Notes under the pieces: generated by a model
What the model was told of the DNA's origin: nothing
The model's database searches: none
Seen by the model: the letters and a program-made list of their open reading frames with translations, nothing else
Shown: piece after piece, positions 26,753 through 34,277 of the stretch
Numbering within the stretch: position 1 is the stretch's first letter
How the letters are laid out: every line of letters starts with the position of its first letter
Made by a program: the position numbers and the translations under genes
From: CAXTSE01 sp964246985
GTDB lineage: Bacteria > Actinomycetota > Actinomycetes > Actinomycetales > Microbacteriaceae
Direction: 5' to 3'
DNA length: 64,000 bases
NCBI GenBank assembly: GCA_964246985.1
Contig: CAXTSE010000014.1
Location: forward strand, 1-64,000

Positions 26753-26785
26753 CCCAAGAGTGTTGGGCCTGCCGCCGTTAAGCAA
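26753..26785 (-). promoter_or_regulatory. promoter with overlapping palindrome before the DUF7882 gene
   Basis: On the minus strand a TTGCTT -35 (26785-26780) and a CACTCT -10 (26762-26757) are 17 bp apart. A perfect interrupted palindrome CCCAA-N5-TTGGG (26753-26767) covers the -10 box, as a repressor operator would. No cognate regulator gene is adjacent. Confidence 0.45.
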
Positions 26786-26836
26786 TCCCTTGTCACGAAC
26801 CCGTGCTCGGCCGCCGGGTGGGATCCCGCCGCGTGC

Positions 26837-28123
26837 TCAGTCGAGCAGGTCGTGCCGCACGACGATCGCCTCGCGGCCGGGGCCGACCCCGATCGCCGAG
26901 ATGCGGGAGCCGCTCATCGCCTCGAGCGCGAGCACGTAGTCCTGCGCGTTCTTCGGCAGGTCGGCGAACTCGCGTGCGCCGGTGATGTCCTCCGACCATC
27001 CGGGAAGCTCTTCGTAGATCGGCACGGCGTGGTGGAAGTCGGTCTGGTTGACCGGCACCTCGTCGAAGCGCACCCCGTCGACGTCGTACGCGACGCAGAC
27101 CGGAATGGTCTCGAGACCCGTGAGCACGTCGAGCTTGGTGAGCACGAAGTCGGTGACGCCGTTGATGCGCGACGCGTAGCGCGCGATCGGGGCGTCGTAC
27201 CAGCCCGTGCGGCGAGGGCGACCGGTGGTCGTGCCGAACTCGAAGCCCTGCGCGCGCAGGAACTCGCCCGAGTCGTCGAACAGCTCGGTCGGGAACGGGC
27301 CAGACCCCACGCGCGTCGTGTACGCCTTGACGACGGCGATGACGCGGTCGAAGCGGTTGGGCGCGACACCGGATCCGGTGGCCGCGCCACCCGACGTCGC
27401 GTTCGACGACGTGACGAACGGGTAGGTGCCGTGGTCGACGTCGAGCATCGTCGCCTGGCCACCCTCGAAGAGGACGGTCTTGCCCGCATCGAGGGCCTGG
27501 TTCAGCACGAGACCGGTGTCGGCGACCATAGGCCGCAGCCGCTCGGCGTACGACAGCAGGTCGTCGACGATCTCGTTCGCGGAGATCGCGCGGCGGTTGT
27601 AGATCTTGACCAGCAGGTGGTTCTTCTGGTCGAGGGCGCCCTCGACCTTCTGGTTCAGGATGTTCTCGTCGAACAGATCCTGCACGCGGATGCCGACCCT
27701 GTTGATCTTGTCGGCGTACGCCGGGCCGATCCCCCGGCCCGTCGTGCCGATCTGGCGCTTGCCGAGGAAGCGCTCTGTCACCTTGTCGAGCGTGCGGTGG
27801 TACTGCGTGATGACGTGGGCGTTCGCACTCACGAGGAGCTTCGAGACGTCGACGTCGCGCGAGGCCAGGGCCGTCAGCTCGTCGAACAGCACCTCGACGT
27901 CGATGACGACGCCGTTCGCGATGACGGGAACGACGCCAGGGCTGAGGATGCCCGACGGCAGGAGGTGCAGCGCGTACTTCTTGTCGCCGATGACGACGGT
28001 GTGACCGGCGTTGTTGCCGCCGTTGAACTTGACGACGTAGTCGACGCGGCTGCCGAGCAGGTCGGTGGCCTTGCCCTTGCCTTCATCGCCCCACTGGGCG
28101 CCGATCAGCACGATGGCGGGCAT
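26837..28123 (-). CDS. purA: adenylosuccinate synthetase
   Basis: 428 aa, the full family length. It joins IMP and aspartate using GTP, the first step to AMP. Motifs: GAQWGDEGKGKATDLLGSRV at the N-terminus (GTP loop and catalytic Asp), FNGGNNAGHTVV (catalytic His), GTTGRGIGPAYADK, VLFEGGQATMLDVDHGTYPF and GTTTGRPRRTGWYD. GAGGGAG 6 nt before the ATG is a good ribosome binding site and TAAGAT (complement of 28162-28167) a likely -10. A hairpin GGGTGC/GCACCC (28143-28160) sits in the short leader. Confidence 0.97.
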   Translation of the reverse strand: MPAIVLIGAQWGDEGKGKATDLLGSRVDYVVKFNGGNNAGHTVVIGDKKYALHLLPSGILSPGVVPVIANGVVIDVEVLFDELTALASRDVDVSKLLVSANAHVITQYHRTLDKVTERFLGKRQIGTTGRGIGPAYADKINRVGIRVQDLFDENILNQKVEGALDQKNHLLVKIYNRRAISANEIVDDLLSYAERLRPMVADTGLVLNQALDAGKTVLFEGGQATMLDVDHGTYPFVTSSNATSGGAATGSGVAPNRFDRVIAVVKAYTTRVGSGPFPTELFDDSGEFLRAQGFEFGTTTGRPRRTGWYDAPIARYASRINGVTDFVLTKLDVLTGLETIPVCVAYDVDGVRFDEVPVNQTDFHHAVPIYEELPGWSEDITGAREFADLPKNAQDYVLALEAMSGSRISAIGVGPGREAIVVRHDLLD

Positions 28124-28142
28124 GGGAGTCTCCCTCGGTAGC

Positions 28143-28160
28143 GGGTGCGGGATTGCACCC
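28143..28160. promoter_or_regulatory. hairpin in the purA leader
   Basis: GGGTGC (28143-28148) pairs perfectly with GCACCC (28155-28160) across a six-base loop, between the presumed purA -10 box and its ribosome binding site. It could affect mRNA stability or initiation. I see no known riboswitch architecture. Confidence 0.3.
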
Positions 28161-28202
28161 CATCTTATCGGGCGGGTCCTTCTGTCCCCCTCCTCGACGA
28201 TT

Positions 28203-28228
28203 TAACTTGCACACTCATGTGCAAGTTA
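28203..28228. promoter_or_regulatory. perfect 11-bp-arm palindromic operator inside the tetR promoter
   Basis: TAACTTGCACA (28203-28213) and TGTGCAAGTTA (28218-28228) are exact reverse complements around CTCA. The palindrome covers a -35 TTGCAC (28207-28212). The -10 TACGAT (28230-28235) follows with exactly 17 bp of spacing. The position and symmetry are those of a self-repressing TetR operator. Confidence 0.85.
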
Positions 28229-28241
28229 TTACGATGGCGAC

Positions 28242-28874
28242 GTGACCACCCTTCCGCCGACCGGCGCACGTGCACCCCGCCGCGACGCCGCCGACAACCG
28301 CGCCGCGCTCCTGGCGGCCGCTCGCACCCTGCTCAGCCGTGACCCGGCCACGCCCCTCGAGGCGATCGCGGCCGAGGCCGGTCTGAGCAAGCGGGCGATG
28401 TACGGGCATTTCGCCAACCGCGACGCGCTGCTCGACGCCCTCGCGCGTTCGGGAGCGGAGCGCGTGGTCGCGGCGGTCGCGGGCATCGACGAGGCCGACC
28501 CCGTGATCCGCCTCGCCCGCATCGCCGCCGCCGCCTGGGACGACGTCGACACCGTGCGCTCGCTGCTCGTGCTGACGGTGCGCAGCCCGCGCCTCAGCCA
28601 GGTGACCGATGCCCTCGAGCCGTTGCGGTCGCGCCTGGCCGCGACGATCGCCGAGGGCGCTAATGCCGGGGCGATCCGCGCGGACATCGCGCCCGACACC
28701 CTCGCGCGCCTGCTCATCGACGCCGTGATCGGGGTCTTCGCCGAGACGGCGGCATCCGACATCGACCGAGACGCGGGGCGCCGACTCGTCGTCACCATGT
28801 CGCTGAGCGCCGCCGGACTCGGCTGGCGCGAGATCCAGACTCTGATCGCGGCCCGTCCGGAGCTGGTCGCGTGA
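28242..28874 (+). CDS. TetR family repressor
   Basis: 210 aa. The N-terminal helix-turn-helix is TPLEAIAAEAGLSKRAMYGH followed by FANRDALLDALARSG. The C-terminal ~140 residues are the variable ligand domain. The GTG at 28242 is 6 nt after the -10 box, so transcript and coding start coincide and the mRNA is leaderless. It presumably represses itself and the two overlapping downstream genes (degenerate ABC protein, YhgE/Pip protein) from the palindrome at 28203-28228. The inducer is unknown. Confidence 0.92.
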   Translation: MTTLPPTGARAPRRDAADNRAALLAAARTLLSRDPATPLEAIAAEAGLSKRAMYGHFANRDALLDALARSGAERVVAAVAGIDEADPVIRLARIAAAAWDDVDTVRSLLVLTVRSPRLSQVTDALEPLRSRLAATIAEGANAGAIRADIAPDTLARLLIDAVIGVFAETAASDIDRDAGRRLVVTMSLSAAGLGWREIQTLIAARPELVA

Positions 28875-29530
28875 CCATCTCGACCCGCGCGGCAGCGGTC
28901 GGCACCGGGCCCGCCGCCGCCGTTCCCGCGCTGACCGAGTCCACCCCGGCCGGCGAGGTGACCGTGGTCGCCGTCGAGGGCGATGACCGTCCGATGCACG
29001 TGTCGCTGCTGCTGGCCGGACGGCTGCGCGCAGACTCCGGCGTCGTCGAGCTCGACGGACGCGACGATCCGGATGCGCTGCGCCGCCGTGTCGCGCTGGT
29101 CGACACCCCGATGGTCGCCGAGCCCGACGCCGGCCTCGCGGTGCGGCTGGTCGTCGCCGAGGAGCTGCAGTTCGCCGGGCGACCCGCTCGTCGCGCCGAC
29201 GTCGACGCGCTGCTCCGTCGGCACGGCATCGCGGATGCGGCGCGCGAGCCGTTCCGAGCGCTGCCGACGGCCGCGCGCATCCGGCTGCTCGCCGAGCTGG
29301 CGCTCGCCCGTCCGGGCGTCGACGCCCTCGTCGTCACGTCCCCCGAGCGCCACGGCGGAGACCCGGCCGCCTGGTACCCGCATCTCGCCGCGCTCGCCGC
29401 GGTCGGGCGCACGATCGTCGTGATCACCGACGCGCCGACGGCCCGCCAGCTCGCGTCGCTGGTCGAGCCCGTCGAGACCCGCCTCGAGACACCCGCACCC
29501 CGCCCCGCAGACCCCGAAAGCCGCCCGTGA
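28871..29530 (+). CDS. degenerate ABC-ATPase-like protein
   Basis: 219 aa. The order of segments follows an ABC nucleotide-binding domain. VAVEGDDRPMHVSLLLAGRL is at the Walker A place and SGVVELDGRDDPDALRRRVA is the strand pair before the Q-loop. FRALPTAARIRLLAELALAR is at the signature place, DALVVTSPERHGGDP at Walker B, and GRTIVVITDAP at the H-loop. All catalytic residues are missing: no GxGKST, no LSGGQ, no DE, no His. It is therefore a likely non-hydrolysing relative. The GTG overlaps the tetR stop, and its own stop overlaps the YhgE/Pip start. Confidence 0.65.
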   Translation: MTISTRAAAVGTGPAAAVPALTESTPAGEVTVVAVEGDDRPMHVSLLLAGRLRADSGVVELDGRDDPDALRRRVALVDTPMVAEPDAGLAVRLVVAEELQFAGRPARRADVDALLRRHGIADAAREPFRALPTAARIRLLAELALARPGVDALVVTSPERHGGDPAAWYPHLAALAAVGRTIVVITDAPTARQLASLVEPVETRLETPAPRPADPESRP

Positions 29531-31422
29531 ACCCCGTCACCCTCATCCGCACCGAGCTCGCGCGCCTCACCGGCACCCGCATGGGCCTCATCGCGCTGAT
29601 CGCTCTCATGACCGTGCCGATCGTCTACGGCGGTCTCTACCTCTGGGGCAACAACGATCCGTACGGCAGCCTCGATCGCGTGCCCGCGGCGATCGTCGTC
29701 GCAGACACCGGGGCGACCGTCGGCGGCGACCGGGTCGGCTACGGCCAGGACGCCGCCGACGAGCTGGTCGACGACGGCGCCTTCGACTGGCACGTCGTCT
29801 CGGCCGCGCGGGCCGCCGCCGGCGTGCGCGACGGCGACTACGACTTCGTCGTGACGTTCCCCACGTCGTTCTCGAGCGACCTGGCGTCGGCGGGCGGCGA
29901 CGACCCGCGGCGCGCCCAGCTGCAGCTCACCACCGATGACACCAACAGCTACCTGTCGACGACCCTCGCGAAGCAGGCGACGACCATGATCCGCGCCTCG
30001 CTGGTCGAGAAGCTCGGCGAGTCGGCGTCGCGCACCCTGCTCGACGGCGTCGCCGACATCCGTGCCGGTCTGGTCGACGCGAGCGACGGCTCGGCGCAGC
30101 TGGCAACCGGTGCGGCGGATGCGGCGGCCGGCTCGGCGACGCTGTCCGACGGCACGACGCGGCTGGCCTCCGGCGCCGCGGATCTCGCATCGGGGCTCGC
30201 CCAGCTCGACCGGAGCACGTCCGCCCTTCCCGCGAGTGCCTCCGCCCTGTCGAGCGGCGCCGCGTCCGTCGCGAGCGGCGCATCGTCGGCGGCGAGCGGC
30301 GCCTCCACCCTCGCCGCGGTGGCCGCACAGGCCGCGTCCGCGTCCGTCACGACAGCGGGCGACGTGCAGGCGGCGCTGACCGCCGCGGGCGTCTCCCCCG
30401 CCGACCAGGCGCCGATCCTCGCCGAGCTGCAGGGGCTCGGCACCCTCACCGGCCAGACCTCCGCGATCGCCGGGCAGCTGTCGCCCTCGCTCGGGCAGCT
30501 GAAGGCGGGGGCCGCGCAGGTGGCATCAGGCGCGACGACCCTGAGCACGCAGGCGCCCGCGCTCGCGGGCGCGGTCGCGGATGCCGCCGACGGCGCGGCG
30601 CGACTGTCGGCGGGGGCGGCGGATGCCGCATCCGGAGCCGCCTCCCTCACCAGCGGACTCGGCACCCTCAGTTCGGGAGCGGCGGAGCTGAGCACGTCGC
30701 TCGCCTCCGGCCTCGCCGACGTGCCCGCGACCACGGAGGCGGGCCGCGCGGCCTCTGCTGCCGCCATCGCCGACCCGGTGGCCGTCGACCAGGACGCGAT
30801 CACGGAGGCCGCCAACTACGGGGCGGGGCTCGCTCCCTTCTTCCTGGCGCTGGCGGCCTGGATCGGCATGTACGCGCTGTTCCTGCTGGTGCGGCCGCTG
30901 TCACGCCGCGCTCTGACCGCGGCGTCGCGTCCGGTGCGCACGACGCTGGCGGGCTGGGGGACGCCCGCGCTGCTCGGGGCTGTGCAGATGCTGGCGCTGT
31001 TCCTGCTGGTCGTGCTCGCGCTGGGACTGGCCCCGGCGAACCCCCTGGGGCTGCTCGCCTTCATGGTGCTGACGTCGGTCACGTTCGCCGCGATCGTGCT
31101 CGCGCTGAACGTGTGGCTCGGCAGCGTCGGGCAGTTCCTCGGGCTGCTGCTGATGATCGTGCAGCTCGTGACCGCGGGCGGCACGTTCCCGTGGCAGACG
31201 CTGCCCGCGCCGCTGGCGTTCCTGCACCAGCTGCTGCCGATGTCGCACGCCGTCGACGGGATGCGACAGCTCATCTACGGGGGCGGGTTCTCGTTCGCGG
31301 GCACGGCGCTACCGTTGCTCGGGTGGCTGGTCGCCGGGCTGGTGATCGCCGGGCTCGGAGCCCGCAGCCAGTCGCGCGTGCGCTCGCTGCGCCAGCTGCG
31401 TCCGTCGATCCTCGGGGCGTGA
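29527..31422 (+). CDS. YhgE/Pip family membrane protein (ABC-2-like)
   Basis: 631 aa. One helix lies at ~16-36 (GLIALIALMTVPIVYGGLYL). A ~400-residue extracytoplasmic region follows, with a long Ala/Ser/Gly heptad-like stretch (LASGAADLASGLAQL, SALSSGAASVASGASSAASG). Six C-terminal helices come from ~430 and include LLVRPLSRRALTA and LNVWLGSVGQFLGLLLMIVQ. This is the Pip/YhgE layout, related to ABC-2 permeases and to membrane proteins of type VII-like secretion and phage adsorption. GTG start, coupled by GTGA to the ABC-like gene. Probable TetR-controlled export function; substrate unknown. Confidence 0.9.
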   Translation: MNPVTLIRTELARLTGTRMGLIALIALMTVPIVYGGLYLWGNNDPYGSLDRVPAAIVVADTGATVGGDRVGYGQDAADELVDDGAFDWHVVSAARAAAGVRDGDYDFVVTFPTSFSSDLASAGGDDPRRAQLQLTTDDTNSYLSTTLAKQATTMIRASLVEKLGESASRTLLDGVADIRAGLVDASDGSAQLATGAADAAAGSATLSDGTTRLASGAADLASGLAQLDRSTSALPASASALSSGAASVASGASSAASGASTLAAVAAQAASASVTTAGDVQAALTAAGVSPADQAPILAELQGLGTLTGQTSAIAGQLSPSLGQLKAGAAQVASGATTLSTQAPALAGAVADAADGAARLSAGAADAASGAASLTSGLGTLSSGAAELSTSLASGLADVPATTEAGRAASAAAIADPVAVDQDAITEAANYGAGLAPFFLALAAWIGMYALFLLVRPLSRRALTAASRPVRTTLAGWGTPALLGAVQMLALFLLVVLALGLAPANPLGLLAFMVLTSVTFAAIVLALNVWLGSVGQFLGLLLMIVQLVTAGGTFPWQTLPAPLAFLHQLLPMSHAVDGMRQLIYGGGFSFAGTALPLLGWLVAGLVIAGLGARSQSRVRSLRQLRPSILGA

Positions 31423-31440
31423 CCCGCGGCGATCCCAGCC

Positions 31441-31500
31441 CGCGAATGACCACTTCTGCCCGGTTCGACGAGACGCGGCGTGCACAGCTGGTCATTCGCG
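31441..31500. repeat. 60-bp palindromic element, family B
   Basis: CGCGAATGACCA (31441-31452) is exactly complementary to TGGTCATTCGCG (31489-31500). Pairing continues imperfectly inward (CTTCTGC against GCACAGC). It lies between two convergent genes, and its right arm contains the stop codon of the methyltransferase gene. It could act as a bidirectional terminator or be a REP-type mobile repeat. Confidence 0.75.
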
Positions 31501-32172
31501 CGCGGCGGCCTCCGCGTGCTGCGCCACCCACGCGTGCATCACGATCGCCGCGGCGGCGGCCGCGTTGATCGAGCGCGTCGATCCGTACTGGCGGATCGCG
31601 ACCACGGCATCCGCGGCGGCGATCGCCTCGGCCGTCAGGCCGGGCCCCTCCTGTCCGAACAGCAGCACCGCATCCGCCGGGAAGTCGTACCGGGTCACGT
31701 CGACCGACCCGGGCACGTTGTCGACGGCGACGATCGGACGACCGCGCTCGCGCGCCCAGGCGACGAGGTCGGCGACCGTCTCGTGGTGCAGCACGTGCTG
31801 GTAGCGGTCGGTGACCATGGCCCCGCGCCTGTTCCAGCGGCGGCGGCCGACGATGTGGACGGTCTCGGCTAGGAACGCGTTGGCCGTGCGCACGATCGAC
31901 CCGATGTTCAGGTCGTGCTGCCAGTTCTCGATCGCGACGCCGAACCCGTGCCGGCGGGAGTCGAGGTCGGCGACGATCGCCTCCATGCTCCAGTACCGGT
32001 ACCCGTCGACGACGTTGCGCGCGTCGCCGTCCCTCAGCAGGTCGCGGTCGTAGCGCGGGTCGTCGGGCCAGGTGGATTCGTCTCCCGGCCACGGGCCGAC
32101 GCCGACCGGCAGTCGGGCGGGGTCGACGCCCGCCTCGCTCGCACGGCCTCCGCTCGCATCCGCTTCCTCCAC
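31492..32172 (-). CDS. TrmH/SpoU family RNA methyltransferase
   Basis: 226 aa, SPOUT fold using S-adenosylmethionine to 2'-O-methylate RNA. Motif 1 is HDLNIGSIVRTANAFLAE, motif 2 is AVLLFGQEGPGLTAEAI, and motif 3 is AIRQYGSTRSINAAAAAAIV, where Ala replaces the usual Val-Ser. The RNA target (tRNA or rRNA) cannot be told. The GTG at 32172 is 6 nt after TACTCT (complement of 32179-32184), leaderless. It diverges from the heliorhodopsin-like gene with only 51 bp between the two starts. Its 3' end lies inside a palindromic repeat. Confidence 0.9.
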   Translation of the reverse strand: MEEADASGGRASEAGVDPARLPVGVGPWPGDESTWPDDPRYDRDLLRDGDARNVVDGYRYWSMEAIVADLDSRRHGFGVAIENWQHDLNIGSIVRTANAFLAETVHIVGRRRWNRRGAMVTDRYQHVLHHETVADLVAWARERGRPIVAVDNVPGSVDVTRYDFPADAVLLFGQEGPGLTAEAIAAADAVVAIRQYGSTRSINAAAAAAIVMHAWVAQHAEAAARE

Positions 32173-32223
32173 GCGGCCAGAGTAGATGGTCGCGCGGTTC
32201 CGTCGCGGCGGTAGCCTCGCGCC

Positions 32224-32940
32224 ATGTCCTCTCCGTCTCGCGAGGTCGCCCCCGGTGCCCGCACGCTGCACCTCGTCGCCGCCGGAGTCTCTCTCGTCGT
32301 GCTGGTGATCGCGGCCGCCCTCGTCACGGGCGCGCCCGCACTGCTCGCGCCCGTCGTCACGTCCGCTGGCGACCGCACCATCGACATCGCGCGCGTGAAC
32401 CTCGGGATCGCGGCCCTGGTGCCGCTCGCGCTCGGGATCGTCGTGCACCTGCTCGAGGCGCGACGCTCGCCGGCCGTCGGTCGTCTCCGTGCCATCCGCT
32501 GGGCGGAGCGCTCGCTCAGCGCCTCCGTCACGCTCTTCCTGCTCGCGCAGCTGAACGGCATCCGCGAGCTGGGAGCCCTGGTCGCCATCTACGCACTCAC
32601 CTCGGCGCTCGTGCTGTTCGGCGTGCTCCAGGAGCGCGACGGACCGACACGGCGCATGGCCGGCGTGTTCGGAGCGATGGCGGGCATCGTGCCGTGGGGG
32701 CTGATCGCCTGGTACCAGATCGTGCCGACCGTGGTCGCGGCCGGTGACGCGGATGCCGGGCCGAGCACCTGGGTGCGCGTCACCACGCTGCTGATGCTGG
32801 CTCTGACCCTCGCGGCCGCCGCGAGTGCATGGCGTGCGGCGACCGAGACGCGCATGACGATCGCCCTGGGGCTGCTTGCGCGGGTGGCACTGGCCGTCGC
32901 CGTCACGGTGGCGGCGGTGGCGGGGTGGGGCCTGAGCTGA
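32224..32940 (+). CDS. heliorhodopsin homologue lacking the retinal-binding lysine
   Basis: 238 aa, seven predicted helices. IRWAERSLSASVTLFLLAQL (residues 91-110) matches the heliorhodopsin helix-3 signature RWxEYSxSxS and keeps the counter-ion Glu (E95). The following GIRELGALVAIYALTSALVL, FGVLQE and GAMAGIVPWGLIAWYQI also follow heliorhodopsin helices 4-5. H75 fits the conserved helix-2 His. In helix 7, where heliorhodopsins have SLVAKxxLAW, this protein has GLLARVALAV. Arg220 (codon CGG, 32881-32883) thus replaces the Schiff-base Lys and the adjacent Ser is Gly. No retinal attachment is expected. Leaderless start 6 nt after TAGCCT (32212-32217). Function unknown. Confidence 0.8.
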   Translation: MSSPSREVAPGARTLHLVAAGVSLVVLVIAAALVTGAPALLAPVVTSAGDRTIDIARVNLGIAALVPLALGIVVHLLEARRSPAVGRLRAIRWAERSLSASVTLFLLAQLNGIRELGALVAIYALTSALVLFGVLQERDGPTRRMAGVFGAMAGIVPWGLIAWYQIVPTVVAAGDADAGPSTWVRVTTLLMLALTLAAAASAWRAATETRMTIALGLLARVALAVAVTVAAVAGWGLS

Positions 32941-33067
32941 GCGGCCGCGACGCCGTGTCCAGCTCCTGATGATGCGCGACGAGGCGACGTGCCTCCTCCC
33001 CAGCATGAACCTTCGCGAGTTGTGCACAAGCGGGGTCTGATCTGGGGTTTCTGATCTTTGAACGTCG

Positions 33068-34230
33068 GTGGCGGTTGGTCGACTTGAGACATGGAAACAG
33101 ACCCACGCCTGGTTCCGGTCGAGCGCGATGGCGATTCCGCGGGCCGGGACGTGGGGCGCGGCGACGACCGCGCAACGAATCACGGTCTCCGAGCTGGCGG
33201 CCGCGCTCCGCATCCCCGAGGCGGCCGCCGGGCGGCTGCTGTCCGAGAGCACGGCGCTCGTCCACGACCTCCCCGCGACTCTCGGCGTCCTGGCGCGGGG
33301 TGAGATCAGCTACCGCCACGCCACGGTGGTGGTCGACGACGCTCAGACGCTCCCGCGCGAGGCGCTCGCCGACTTCGAAGCGGCCATCCTGCCTAAGGCC
33401 GCAACCCTGTCCACGTCCCGGTTCCGCGAGGCCGCGCGGCGGCTGCGGGAACGGCTCCACCCCGAGTCGATGTCCGACCGTCGCGCCGTCGCGGCCGAGC
33501 GACGCGGTGTCACCATCGATCCGACCCGACCCGAGACGGGATGGCGTGGCTCACCGCCTACCTCCCCGCGGAGCAGGCTCTTGCGATCGACGAGCGCCTG
33601 GACCGGATCGCCGCCGACCTCCGCTCCCCGGAGGAGTCCCGTACCTTCGCCCAGCTGCGCGCAGATGCCCTCTGCGACCTCCTCACCTGCGGCGAGGTCG
33701 CCGGCGGCGGCGGCCCCGGAACCACGGGCGGCCTCGGCCACGGCATCGTCGCGAAGGTGCTCGTCACCGTACCGGTGATGGCCCTTCTCGGCCTCGGCGG
33801 GGGAGACGAGCCCGCGACACTGGAGGGCTACGGTCCGATCTCGCCCGACCTCGCCCGCATCCTCGCCGCCGGCGCCCCCACCTTCACCCGCCTCCTCACG
33901 CACCCCGAGACCGGAGCCGTACTCTCCGTGGGGCGCGACAGCTACCAGGTGCCCGCCGACCTCCGCCGCTGGCTCCGCGTCCGCGACGAGACCTGCCGCG
34001 GCATCGGCTGCGGCCGCCGCGCCGCCGGCTGCGACATCGACCACACCCGCGACTGGCAGCACGCGGGCCACACCGCCCACGACAACCTCGCTCATCTCTG
34101 CCGACGACACCACCAGCTGAAGCACCACAGCGCGTGGACGCCACGCCACCTCACAGGCGGCACCATCGAATGGACGTCCCCTTCCGGACGCACCTACCTC
34201 ACCGAACCCTCGACCGTCATGCGCACCTGA
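33068..34230 (+). pseudogene. DUF222/HNH endonuclease (13E12-type), frameshifted
   Basis: The first part is read in one frame (to ~33534): ITVSELAAALRIPEAAAGRL, DLPATLGVLARGEISYRHAT and RLRERLHPESMSDRR. The second part is read in another (from ~33535): DGMAWLTAYLPAEQALAIDE and the HNH domain with CRGIGCGRRAAGCDIDHTRD, NLAHLCRRHHQLKHH. The break coincides with a duplicated 5-mer, CCGAC-CCGAC at 33521-33530. Removing one copy restores one frame reading DPTRDGMAW. The N-terminus also looks ~60-80 residues short for the family, and a third frame opens at 33091. Probably inactive, unless slippage corrects it. Confidence 0.75.
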
Positions 34231-34277
34231 CGGGTGCGTCGTGATCGTGCACCTCGGGCGACTGTTAAGGTCGGCGC

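Noticed and set aside
32941..33067. Possible missing N-terminal exon-like part of the HNH gene, or a small gene
   Set aside because: I see no ORF with family similarity and no clear promoter. The stretch is treated as decayed sequence before the frameshifted HNH gene.
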